The notes beneath the pieces are model-generated. The model saw only the letters and a program-made list of their open reading frames with translations, had not been told where the DNA came from and did no database searches. Shown here piece after piece: positions 47,022 to 57,246 of a DNA stretch of 64,000 nt. Each line of letters starts with the position of its first letter. The first letter of the stretch is position 1. Source of the stretch: Henckelia pumila (taxonomy: Eukaryota; Streptophyta; Magnoliopsida; Lamiales; Gesneriaceae); NCBI RefSeq assembly GCF_033568475.1, contig NC_133123.1, positions 16,044,622 through 16,108,621 on the forward strand, read 5' to 3'. The position numbers were made by a program, and so were the translations under genes.

Positions 47022-48019
47022 GGGATAATTGCATTTTAACCCCTTATGAAACACCGAAAAAGCGTAACACCCCTTGTGATAATTTAATAGGCTAAATACA
47101 CCCTCTGTTTTTAAAACTTTGGCACAAGTCACCCTTGAAATTAGTGTTGTTAGTACACGCGTTGTAGCTGCAATTTTTTTTTAAATTTGGTACTGTTCAC
47201 ACATTATATGACTTAATTGCCCTTTTATATTTCTCTTTCATTTGTTCTTTGTTTCAAAGGTTTGCAAGCTTTGCCTTAATCTTTTTCATAGTTCTTTTCC
47301 CTTTGTTATTCTCGTTCATTTGCTGTTGGGCATTTGCCGGTTCTTCGTCGACAACCTCCCTCCGTCTGATTGGCATTAGCTTGACGACTGATTGCCGCTC
47401 ACCTTTGCTTCTTCCAAAACCCTATCCCTGCTCCTCTTCAACCCAGATTCATCCTCTTTCCCACCAGCATTATTTCCCTCTAATTTCTCTTCATTGACAA
47501 TACCAGAGATTTTGTCGATAGAAAATGAAAAACATTCAAAACCCTTTCGCAGACAAGGCCATTGATTTGGTGGGTTTTTGGGAAATTGTGCAGAATTGTA
47601 GGTGAAGTACTTGTTATCTGTGTGTTCCTCTCTCGTGTTGATTCTTATGTTGTGTGTTGGATTCACTGGGTTACTTTGCTTTGAAACATGGTGTTTGCAT
47701 TTTATGCCTACCAGTGTTTGTGATTGGACGAAGTGGATGTTGGATTGGGTAATGAAGGAAGTGGTGGAATTTGGTCTCAAGCAATCGGTACCTGCAAGAA
47801 ATGGGTCAAAGAATAATTGAAAATAGTAGTTTATTGGGATTTAATATTTCAAGGGCAAAAAAGTCTTTACCAAATTAAATATAATTATAGAATCTGAAAA
47901 ATCAAGATGGGGCACGTGAGTCACTAATTTAAAAACAGATGGTGTATTTAGCTTATTAAATTATCACAAGGGGTGTAAAGCTTTTTGGATGTTTCACATG
48001 GGTCAAAATGCAATTAGCC
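47022..48019. mobile_element. Pack-MULE-like element carrying a non-repetitive cargo
   Basis: Terminal inverted repeats of about 90 bp start GGGATAATTGCATTTTAACC on the left and, reverse-complemented, GGCTAATTGCATTTTGACCC on the right. A perfect 9-bp direct repeat GTTATTGTT flanks the element (47013-47021, 48020-48028), as for Mutator-like elements. The interior of about 750 bp is much less AT-rich than the surroundings, with CT-rich exon-like sequence (CTCCCTCCGTCTGATTGGC, CCCTGCTCCTCTTCAACCC), and has open frames of 72-134 codons on both strands, none recognised. This resembles captured gene sequence, but the donor gene is unknown. Confidence 0.75.
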
Positions 48020-48028
48020 GTTATTGTT

Positions 48029-48204
48029 TGGTAGATAAACACAATTTTTAATTGACTCCGCTACCTCTCATTTTCCGGAAAGCCACTCCCATTCGGATCC
48101 ACTTTTATTATTCTATTCTATTTCGATCTTCTGAATGCAAAGGTTTCTCCATTGCTCACGGCCTTATGATTGACTCTGATTATTATTTTTTTGTTTTTTT
48201 GCAG
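48029..48204 (+). promoter_or_regulatory. QCR6 promoter, probable non-coding first exon and first intron
   Basis: The sequence right after the Pack-MULE duplication turns pyrimidine-rich (CTACCTCTCATTTTCC). A donor at about 48143 (GCAAAG|GTTTCT) would end a non-coding exon; the acceptor is TTTTTTGCAG at 48204. The Pack-MULE therefore sits in or next to the QCR6 promoter. Confidence 0.45.
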
Positions 48205-48236
48205 GTTTATTTGCTTTAGATTTGCATTTCTCAACT

Positions 48237-50619
48237 ATGTGAGCGTTTATACTTGATCATTTCACTCTTTTTTTTTTTGAGAAAATTTGTTGCTATTTGA
48301 TGGTAATTGGTAAAAAAAAAAAATTATTATTATGATATTTTTCTTGCTATCAATCCAAAGGCCAATCCTTTCCCGTCACTTTAAGCTCCACGATATCTGT
48401 GTTTTATGGTTGCTGTGGTGCGCTAAGGGGAAGCTGAGTTGCTGGGTTTTATAGATTTGTTAAAAATTAATATTCTGTTGGAAATCCGACTCTAGTTTTG
48501 CTTTTACTGATTCACCGAAGCATTTATTGAGCTAGAGCAGAAGAATCTTGGCTACCTTACAAGAGTTGAGATTAGTGGGGTGGGATTCAGATTTTTTTTT
48601 TTTTTTTTTTTTATGTTTTTGTGGTTTAGATGTACCTACTGTTGTGATCCTGTGCTGCTTTCATAAGAAATTATTGAGTGTTGTGATCCTGTGCTGCTTT
48701 TTTTACCTAGAAGGACATTCTTTTAGGTTTGAGCTTTTCTCTCGTTCTTATTTGCTTATCGTTTGGTGCTATCCTTGAGGTTGACATAGTGAAAGAACGA
48801 TCGAGAAAATGGCTACCTTCGGTTAGTGTTGGCAATATGGTTTGTGTTCACATTACAGAGGTATATTTAGGTGCATGTGCTGATGCTGTTGGTTAAGTGA
48901 AAGCTATCTAAAGTGGGCAGTCGTGAACCTTGGCCTCTTAAAGGGTTGATAATATCGAAAAATCATGAATTGACTTATAACTTTTGCGGGGATCCCCTCT
49001 AGAAAGCTAATCAAAAGTTTGGCTCTCATCTCGGACCTCCCTATTATTTGTTGTAGAAGATCCTAAATTGGTTTTCCTTTTTCATCTCTAGTTGTTTGTG
49101 TGATACTTAACTGTCATGAGAGGTGCACTGGCTTTTCAACTTTATGCGCTCAAGATAATCAATTCTCCTTTGTATTCTTGCCAGTATTGAACAATTCTGC
49201 TTTGGGCTATGTAATTAATTTTGCGGAGCCATCGTGTCTCTCTGTTTCAAAAAATAGAGTAGATATCCTATACGTTCTTATCGGTTCTTGCCTTTCGTCG
49301 TTTAGGGCAGATGATGAGCCTGTAGATCCAAAGAGGGTACTTGAAAACCGGTGCATGGCACCTTGTGCTAGGCCACTAAAAGAATATCAGGTGAACTTTA
49401 CTGTTTCCAAGTGACGCCATATTTCTGCTTCTTTATATTTTTCCTTCCATCAGTTATTTCATGCATCTTTTTCCTCCTTTATCGAGTTCCTTCGACATAC
49501 ATATTAGATGTTTGATGGGATACTTTACTTGAAATTTTTCTAGTGGCATGGAATATTTGTCTGAGCTGGCATGTGATTTTTCCCACAGTTGGAAAATTCT
49601 TATTAGGCTATGCATGGTTTCATTTTTCCTGGATTTTCAAAACGGTGGTTCTGGAAAAATTAGGTTTTTTTTTTTGAAGTATTTTGGGAAAATCATGTGA
49701 GAAAATATGTTTTGAGAACTGTATTGGAGAATGTGATATGTCGTATATATTATATGTCATGAAAGAGTTTTTACTGTATACATGTGTTTGGTAGTATTTT
49801 AATGGAATATAACATATTTGAAAGTTTTATAATAAAGTGTATCGAGTTAAAATATGTTATAATAGAATGAAATGATAAAATGTGGGATTGAAAATAATGA
49901 TAACGTTGGGAGATTTGAAATGAGTTTTTAGGAGGGAAAAATGACAATGAGATAGTGTTGTTTTTCTAGGTTTTTAATGACGAGAACTGATTGGAAGAAA
50001 ATGAATACAAGGGAAGCTAAGTCATTGGAATATCAATTTCAACATATGAAATGAACTGTGAATTTATGCGGGGAATCATGGAGCAAAGTTGGGATTGTTT
50101 TGGAAATGCTAGCATCTTTATTGCTACTTTCATTTGTGAAATAAATGCAATTCATTCTCTTTGACTTGAGTTTTGGTAGAGTAAAAAGTTGATACCATAT
50201 ATTCTTTATGTGAATAGATGGAGCGGATAACCAATAATGACGGAGGGGAATAAGCACGAGCCACACTGATTTTAAACACATTTAAAATACGTACTTTCAC
50301 AATCTGGGTGTCAGCTAATGGACTCTTTCTTACAGGCATGTGCTAAAAGAATTCAAGGTGATGAATCAGGGCACAAGCACTGTACTGGACAATACTTTGA
50401 TTATTGGCGCTGTGTCGATAATTGCGTAAGGCCCATCATCCAACCCATTCTCTGTTTAAGCTTTCCTATATTTTTTGGAGAAAATAAATCACTTCATTCT
50501 GATTTGACTTTTGAATTTTTTACGCCGCAACCAAGCTATTTTCGCACCTTAGATAACAGCTCAAGACCTTCATTGGTCATTGGTATGCCGCAACCAAGCT
50601 ATTTTCTCATCTTAAATAA
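48237..50619 (+). CDS. QCR6: Cytochrome b-c1 complex (complex III) subunit 6, hinge protein, with altered 3' end
   Basis: The protein is the small acidic hinge subunit that docks cytochrome c on complex III in the mitochondrial intermembrane space. Coding pieces: AT at 48237-48238 (end of an exon beginning at 48205, donor GTGAGC), then 49306-49390, then 50336-50425. The start codon is split AT|G across the 1067-bp intron, giving MADDEPVDPKRVLENRC. The next exon gives CTGQYFDYWRCVDNC. All six family cysteines are present (residues 17, 21, 31, 45, 55, 59). The last exon should encode about VAPKLFSKLK; its likeness occurs twice, as AATKLFSHLR-stop (50524-50556) and AATKLFSHLK-stop (50587-50619), a 63-bp tandem duplication. 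The first copy lacks a standard AG acceptor (TTTTTTAC|GCC). An AG inside copy one (CTCAAG|ACC, 50565) would splice in frame to copy two. With copy one the protein is 69 aa, the family length. It is either expressed with an unusual C-terminus or a young pseudogene. Confidence 0.8.
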
Positions 50620-50649
50620 CAGAACAAGATATCATTGCTTAGTGCTGTA

Positions 50650-51679
50650 GTAGTACAGATTTTTGTCTGGAAACGAAGAAATTCAGTTGTTTGATGTCTT
50701 CTAGCTGCATGAGATGGAATTTGTCATCATGATTGTCGTGCTAGCCTTCTTAGTCCCAGCTAATTGGAGATGACTAGGTTCAATCAATAAAACCAAAAAA
50801 TCTTGTTGATTTGGATATCACAGCTAATGGCTAATATCTTTCTTATATTACTACTATCCGTATTTCATGTCTGATGATACTGATAGTTTAGGAGATAAAC
50901 CCAGTACAATGTGATCCATTAAATGATGTTTTGCTCTTTCTGGAGACAGTAGCCGTAAGCCAAGGCAGCACGGCAATGGATCTTGTACCTCATAAAATAC
51001 CTCGAATCAGTAATCGACGAACCAATTTTCTTCCATAAACCGAACTGAATTCGCACCAAAATATTTCTGCGTATCAAAGAAAAAGAGTGAGATGACTCCG
51101 CCCGAAGGCGAAGACACTCCGACGCTCAAGTCAGTATAGTATTCAACAAAAAGTATTGAAATTGCGAATGAAATACGTATATGAAAAGTGTACCTTAATA
51201 CGGGTCAGGAGTCTTTTATTTACAAGCATAGACTGCCGAGTATATCTGTCATAAATTTTCCGACATTACAGTACAGTCAAACATCGTTTATTTTAAATCA
51301 ATTCTTGTAGGTTTTGAATAGCATGAGTTTCTTTCCCTCCACATTTCTTCTCTCTAACATCTATGACTCCTTCTAACTATCATCGTTGCCACAACTATTG
51401 TCACTCCATGATGGTGTCGATGGGACGATTATCTCAAATCGCCTGCCTCGATCTTCCTTTACCGTGCACCAAATGTCAAGGATTATCTGGTCTCAAGATA
51501 ACCTGAGCAACATATCATATCCCAGACAGCAGTACTTTTCAAAGGAATTATAGAAGTCAATATAAAATCAATAGTATTAGTCTCTGATTGATTTAAAATA
51601 GGAACTAGTTTTTTTTTTTTTTCTAACACAGAAAAGTTCTTCCATTAACTTGAAACTAAGCAAAACTTTACAGCATTGT
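50650..51679. other. QCR6 3' flank and intergenic DNA
   Basis: Less AT-rich than the transposon blocks but without a supported gene. A candidate AATAAAAC polyadenylation signal lies near 50786. Confidence 0.45.
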
Positions 51680-51883
51680 TCAAAACCAAGGTATGGCATA
51701 TATGCTATCGATATTACGATTGCCTTGTAAACAATGTCGAGCAAGTTGACGCGACATGTTATTTGCATTGCTTCGGCAGTGGTGAATAATGGAAGCCTTG
51801 CACAAAATATAACGAATCACTTGGCATGCTATCAAATATTCAAATTGAAAACATAGCACAAGAAAGGAGAGATGAAGAGGCAT
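51680..51883 (-). pseudogene. Possible remnant of a plant RNase H-like (LINE-type) domain
   Basis: The minus-strand frame contains HHCRSNANNMSRQLARHCLQ followed by a Trp-Phe ending. This resembles the C-terminal helix of plant RNase H-like domains (RVT_3), where a Val/Arg-rich strand precedes N-x-x-A-x-x-LAR. Only about 60 residues are left and the rest is not seen, so the assignment is weak. Confidence 0.3.
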
Positions 51884-51930
51884 CTCACTCTCTTGTTGGT
51901 TCTTGATAACAATGAATGATTAATTTACTA

Positions 51931-52243
51931 GAAGAAATGGCGTTCTGTGCAAGGATTTCAAACACTTACATGAGATGAAGGCGACCCTGATGATGATCTC
52001 TTCTTGGTTCTTGATACTAATTAAATATTCACATGAAGAAATGGCCTTCTGTACAAGGATTTCGAATACTCTGCACGAGCTGAAGGCGAAACTGATGATG
52101 ATTCTGGTGCAAATAATGTTTTCCATAACGAACATCGGATACAAATTGGCTACAAACGACGGCATGAATCTATCTATTCTGGTGGCTTACAGATTCATGC
52201 TCGGTGTCGTTTTCATTACTCCTGTAGCACCCTTTGTTGAAAG
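51931..52243 (+). pseudogene. First exon of a WAT1-related (EamA) transporter, isolated copy
   Basis: From the Met at 52041 the frame encodes LMMILVQIMFSITNIGYKLA, then DGMNLSILVAYRF and VVFITPVAPFVE, the first two membrane helices of WAT1/nodulin-21-type plant transporters, and ends at a good donor (GAAAG|GTTCGT, 52243). No further exon follows before 52590, so only exon 1 is left. A 104-bp tandem duplication places a broken copy of the exon start (GAAGAAATGGCGTTCTG) at 51931, just upstream of the intact one at 52035. Confidence 0.7.
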
Positions 52244-52544
52244 GTTCGTATTATATGTATGTTTCCGATTTTCAGAGTTTTGAAGTGCAGGTAATCAGGA
52301 ACATTTGGAATATATAACACGAACGGAATGAAAGAATAAAGAAGAATAAAATCAAACTCAAGAGAGAGATTAAATCACATAACATTGATGAGACAGGCAT
52401 ATATGTTTCAAGATACAGCCACTCATGAATCATGATATAGTATGCAGAGGCATATATCTTGTTATCTTCAAAATATACGGATTTCTTATGCAGAGGCATC
52501 TTGTTATCTTCAAAAATATATGGATTAATTAAGATGCAAAAGAC

Positions 52545-53069
52545 ACGATTCTCACCACAAACAAATCCATAAAACTCGTCAACTTGGGGATCTTTTTCCT
52601 GTAAAATCAGAACTATATATCGAATCCGGTAAAATCCAATTTTCGTAACGAAACTCTTTACAGATCAAGAGTCAGACAAAATAAAATCACAGTACATAAT
52701 CCAAGTTTAAGCCGAAAAGAAGCATGCATGTATCAAGATTCAAACAAAAACACCGTGATCATAATTGATTAATCTATATCAAAAGTAAAATCGCACAAGT
52801 TCTTGACTACGTGCACGTTCAAAAATCTGAAACTCGGAAACATAAACATATAATCCAAACTTTTCAACAAAAAACGCTACAGGAGTAACAAAACAGCGCC
52901 GAACAAGAAATCTGTAAGCAACCAGAACATTATACAGACTCATGCGGTGGCTTGTTTGTATTAATTTGTATGTAATGTTTATTACGAAAAAGATTATTTG
53001 AACCAGAACCTTCAAAAGATTTATATATATATATCGTGCAAAGTATTCGAAATCCCTGACTCTACACAA
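52545..53069 (-). pseudogene. Inverted copy of the WAT1-type exon 1 plus the start of exon 2
   Basis: On the minus strand the frame from 53069 contains VLVQIIFFVINITYKL, NVLVAYRFLVRRCFVTPVA and FFVEKFG, a diverged copy of the exon at 52041. A TATATA tract replaces the residues before the first helix, and the donor is altered (GAAAAGTTTGG). After an intron, TTTTACAG (52599-52606) precedes RKKIPKLTSFMDLFVV, matching the start of exon 2 of WAT1 genes. Upstream, 53070-53200 looks like a 5' leader. The gene body beyond is lost. Confidence 0.65.
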
Positions 53070-53224
53070 GGCCGTTGATTTCGATCTTCTTCAAGAATCT
53101 TGGAAGGGAGAAACGAGAGTCTTAGAGGCAAAAGGAAGAAGACAGAAGAAAACAAACAACAAAGCTAGGCTTCTCCGTTCTTGTTGTTCAACTGTTCAAG
53201 AAGAAGATATATATATATATATAT

Positions 53225-53381
53225 AGAGTTCTTTTATTGTGCCCAACTCTATATGCCCAACTCCATGCCCACCATGTACAATATGTGATAAGTCAACTCA
53301 TCAATTGTGTTGGTCAACTCACATATTGTACATGGTGGGCATGGAGTTGGGCATATGAGTTGGGCACCATAAAAGAACTCT
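53225..53381. repeat. 157-bp hairpin MITE inside a TA microsatellite
   Basis: Left arm 53225-53288 and right arm 53319-53381 are reverse complements with only a few differences, sharing GGGCATGGAGTTGGGCATA. The loop is 30 nt. (TA)n flanks both ends, so the target was a TA repeat. The element has no coding capacity; a transcript would fold into a 63-bp stem. Confidence 0.88.
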
Positions 53382-53691
53382 ATATATATATATATATAAA
53401 AGTAGGATTCCCTCAAGAAATCACATATATATTTGTTAAATATGATGCGTTAAGAGTAGAGAATTTTTTTAAAAATATCATTGAAACACGGTTAATTATC
53501 CCTAAACTTAATTATCATCCAAACAAATACCGTTAATTAATTAATTTTCTCCACAACATTTTTCTCATTAATTCTCTACTCTTAACGCAAAAGGTAAGCG
53601 CTCCGTCTCTACGCTCTGATTTGTTCTCTTAATTATTTTTCGGTTGATCTTCATTTATTTCGTATGGGAAATTGTTATATATATGTATATA
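53382..53691. other. Spacer between the hairpin element and Helitron C
   Basis: Contains the words TTAAGAGTAGAGAA and its inverse TTCTCTACTCTTAA (about 53450 and 53570), a possible small inverted repeat. No gene. Confidence 0.4.
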
Positions 53692-54767
53692 CTAGAAAAG
53701 TGCACGTGCGCTGCATGTGACAACAATGTTATTTGGTCGAGACCAAAGCTATCAAATTTTGAATGTTTAGCTTTTTTAAAATCAAGTATTATACTTTTTA
53801 CGGGCAAGTCTAGCTAGTATCAAATCCCAAAAAATAAATGAAGGGTTGAATAAATTAGAAGAATACATTCCCAATAGAAGTGAAATGACTTATGATATGA
53901 TTTAAATTGGCTTGAACGAGATATTAGACTAAAAACATAGCTATAACGATAAAATTGAAAATAATTCTACAAAATTAATAATATTTTTAGATTTATTTAA
54001 AAAATTAAGATAACTTTCAATTAATAACTTTTTTGCTTTAGGACATGAATTAAGTATTAGCAATCAATATTCTACCATGAAACTCATTGATGTGTAGGAA
54101 ATAATAAATGAAACTAAGTGTTCATTGAGGTGTGAGAAATTAATTAATAATTAAATTAAACCCAATGCAAATATGGAATTCAAGCTGAAGAAAATTAAGT
54201 ACTGATTGATGTGTGGGAAATAACAAAGAAAATTAAGTACTCATTGAGGTGTGGAAAATAACAAGGGATGAAAAGGTAAAAATACAATTAAACTCATATA
54301 TAAAAACATAGCTATGACGATAAAATTGAAAATAATTCCACAAAATTAATAAACTTTTTAGATTTATTAAAAAAATTAATTAAGATAACTTTCAATTAAT
54401 AACTTTTTTTACTTTAGGACATTTTAGGACATAAATTAAGTATTAACAATCAATATTCTACCATGAAACTCATTGATGTGTGGGAAATAACAAATTAAAG
54501 GAAACTAAGTATTCATTGAGGTGTGGGAAATTAATTAGTAATTAAATTAAACCCAATGTAAATATGGAATTCAAGCTGAAGGAAATTAAGTACTAATTGA
54601 TGTGTGGGAAATAACAAAAGAAATTAAGTACTCATTGAGGTGTGAAAAATAACGAGTGAAAAGATAAAAACACAATTAAACTCATATATTTATTGGTATA
54701 AAAATAAAAATAAAAATAAAAATAAAATAAATAATAGTAATAATAATAATAATAATAATAATATAGA
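53692..54767 (-). mobile_element. Non-autonomous Helitron (Helitron C), 1.08 kb
   Basis: The minus-strand 3' end has a hairpin (CACATGC AGC GCACGTG), then CACTTTT and CTAG (53692-53695) and a host T. The 5' end on the minus strand is A|TCTATATTATTATT at 54767. Between them lies no coding region. A tandem duplication of about 370 bp fills the middle: copies at about 53933-54303 and 54304-54689, both with ACTCATTGAGGTGTGG-type words. Confidence 0.75.
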
Positions 54768-55843
54768 TTTTCACAACAATATATTTCAAGGACACCTTTC
54801 GTCGTGTTGTATTTTTTTCGCCTTCTTGCTTCCCTTTTTCTTCACCTCTCATTTCTTCAAGGTGGAAACAACAGAGATTTTCAAAAATTTTCCGGTTTCG
54901 ACTTTCGATCATAATACTTCACAAGATTGGCGTTCACGACAAAAGACCGACATCGGGGTGAAGAATATTAATAATGATTATGACTAGTTTGCATGTTTCC
55001 ATTACTAAATATTCTTGTGTGTGACAGTAATTGGTGAGGAAGATGGATCGAGGTGGGCGAATCCTGATAGTCGTCCCGCGGACAACATTTTTTTAAAAAA
55101 CACTACCAAAACCAATTTCCATAACTTTTGAGTTGAGTTAAAAGTTCAATCGAATACCCCCTAAATAGTGGTTATTGGTCATCCAATACAAACGTATGTA
55201 TGGGAATTATGAAAACATGATAAAGAAACCATACCAAAAACATGTGAATATTGCTAAATTTCTTTATGACTTCCAATCAAGTCATTCTCCCATCAAATTC
55301 AAGTACCCCTCAAGCAAAGACAAAGCAAAACAAGTAGACAGACCTTCAAAGGGAAGAAAATAATCAAAAGAAGAGGAATGAAGCGAAATAAATATTATAC
55401 TAATGTTGGATGTATATATAATACTTTCTCCGTACATAATTTTCACATTCATTATTATTTTCTCTATTTTATGCAACAATTACGTTTTTAATAGCAAAAT
55501 GATGATCTTATTTTAGAAGTGGTTTCACTTTATTAAAGTCATCTTTGATTGTTGCATGTATGCATGAACCATAAAAAATAGAAAAAAATATAAAATATAC
55601 TCATATATTTACAGATAGATATCAATAAAAAAAAATTACACACCTCAACATCATGAAATATGCATTTCAACGTGGGAACCTCTTGTTTTCATATGAAGAT
55701 AAATCGTAACAACGAATTAATCGTAGTTTTAGTGTCCAGTGCAATGTAAAAGAGTCTAGTTCATCGATAGTTCTAAATAAAGGAGTCATTTATTGAAATT
55801 TTTCTTTATATATAACAATGAAAATTAATTTATTGAAACCAGA
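54768..55843. other. Intergenic spacer, no recognised gene
   Basis: A small non-repetitive block lies at 54790-55330, with no motif that I can assign. The 55420-55490 stretch (CTTTCTCCGTACATAATTTTCAC) loosely resembles a Stowaway end but has no partner. Confidence 0.4.
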
Positions 55844-57072
55844 TGTTGGGGATCGGTAGTGTGTATAGAGGGGGGTGGTGAATACACACACTAATAACTT
55901 TACTCTTTAAAATAATAAGATTAAACAATTGTTAGTTTACTTAACCACTTTTTCTTAACTTCCTAGATGAATAAGAGCTACTAAAGTAGTGTGAAAGATG
56001 ACTCTCACTAAACTAGGTGTCAATAGTGAAAATATAATGTGATGCAGTAATGTAAATATGCACAAAGTTGTTTATGGATGTTCGGAGCTCAATCTCCTAC
56101 GTCACCCCTTCTTTCTCAAGGGAAGGATACACTAGAAAACTTTGGTTATTACAATGTCTTGTAATACACCCGATTAATTTTGGACTTATCACTGCCTAAA
56201 AAGGAACTCTTAGATTTACACTGATAAGATTTTAAGTTCTTATCAAACTTATTCAGTTGATGATGATGAATGGATGTCTAAGATTTGAAAGCTTAGAGTC
56301 TCAAATCCTTGGAGTAATCGATGTTCTTCAAAACAATGGCTTGGATTTGAGTAACCCTTGAATAGATCTCTAGGAAGATCAAATATTCTTCTGTTTGAGC
56401 GAAGGGTTAAATGAGCAATAGTGTATTGAAAACAACTTTGGGTGCTCGAATGCTTTGATAGTTTAATGATCGTCTCTTCTCTACTTCTTTTTTGTTTGGC
56501 TCTAGTATTTATATCAAAGTCTTCAACATATTTATCCCTTTGTGTCAACGGTAAGAAACCTCTTTTTGAACAGATGTATGCCAGATAATATTTCTTTTTT
56601 TGTGGAGTAGGATCTGTCCATCTTCAAAATATCTATACTTGAAGTTCTTTTAATGTTCATTCAATATGCCCTCATAATAAATGCTATTAATGGACTTTCG
56701 ATCTTTGTTAGATGGCTTCTTAAATGCTTTGTCCTTTCGCATTTAAGTTGTCTTGTCAAGAATCCGTTACTAGGTATTCGCAACTTAATGATATCGGTAG
56801 ATATCCTTAAGACATGTATTCCAGTTGACATTTATTCTGATAACTGAATTCGGTTGACGTCTGAGGATCAGCTGATATACATAGTGGAGTCGGCTGATAT
56901 CCATGAGTCCAGCTGATGTCTGTAAGCAGTCGATATCTTTCAGTCGGTCGGCTGATATGATAGAATCGGTTGATATCTTTTGATAGACTTTTTTCCTGTT
57001 ATACATATAAATGACGGCCAAACTATAACAATGATATATTGTTTTGTTATCACCAAAAATTAGGATTCAACA
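55844..57072 (-). mobile_element. LTR of a large retrotransposon derivative (3' LTR of a minus-strand element)
   Basis: The sequence runs TGTTGGGGATCGGTAGTGTG ... GGATTCAACA, with TG...CA ends and a TGTTG/CAACA inverted repeat. The AGAGGGGGGTGGTGAATAC block near the left end is a common plant LTR motif. On the minus strand a polypurine tract sits directly before the LTR start (TGTTGAATCC). The matching 5' LTR was not found before 60853, so the element is incomplete or interrupted. Confidence 0.75.
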
Positions 57073-57093
57073 ATTTTCCCCTTTTTGGTGATG
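57073..57093 (-). promoter_or_regulatory. Polypurine tract
   Basis: Minus-strand sequence CACCAAAAAGGGGAAAAT ends exactly at the LTR start, the expected place for priming plus-strand DNA synthesis. It fixes the orientation of the element. Confidence 0.75.
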
Positions 57094-57246
57094 ACAAAAC
57101 TTATGCCCCAAAAATCATAGTAAGAAATAAGATAATGAATTCATTGCGAAAATGAATTGCATTGACACATATGACTGTTACATGCAATCATTGGGAAAAG
57201 TGCAATAAAATCCTATTACACATACTAGGCTTTGTTATACTAATTG

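Noticed and set aside
47249-47820. Coding genes in the Pack-MULE interior
   Set aside because: Frames of 72-134 codons exist on both strands, but none has a recognised domain or splice support.
55420-55500. A Stowaway MITE end
   Set aside because: CTTTCTCCGTACATAATTTTCAC resembles such an end, but there is no inverted partner or TA duplication.
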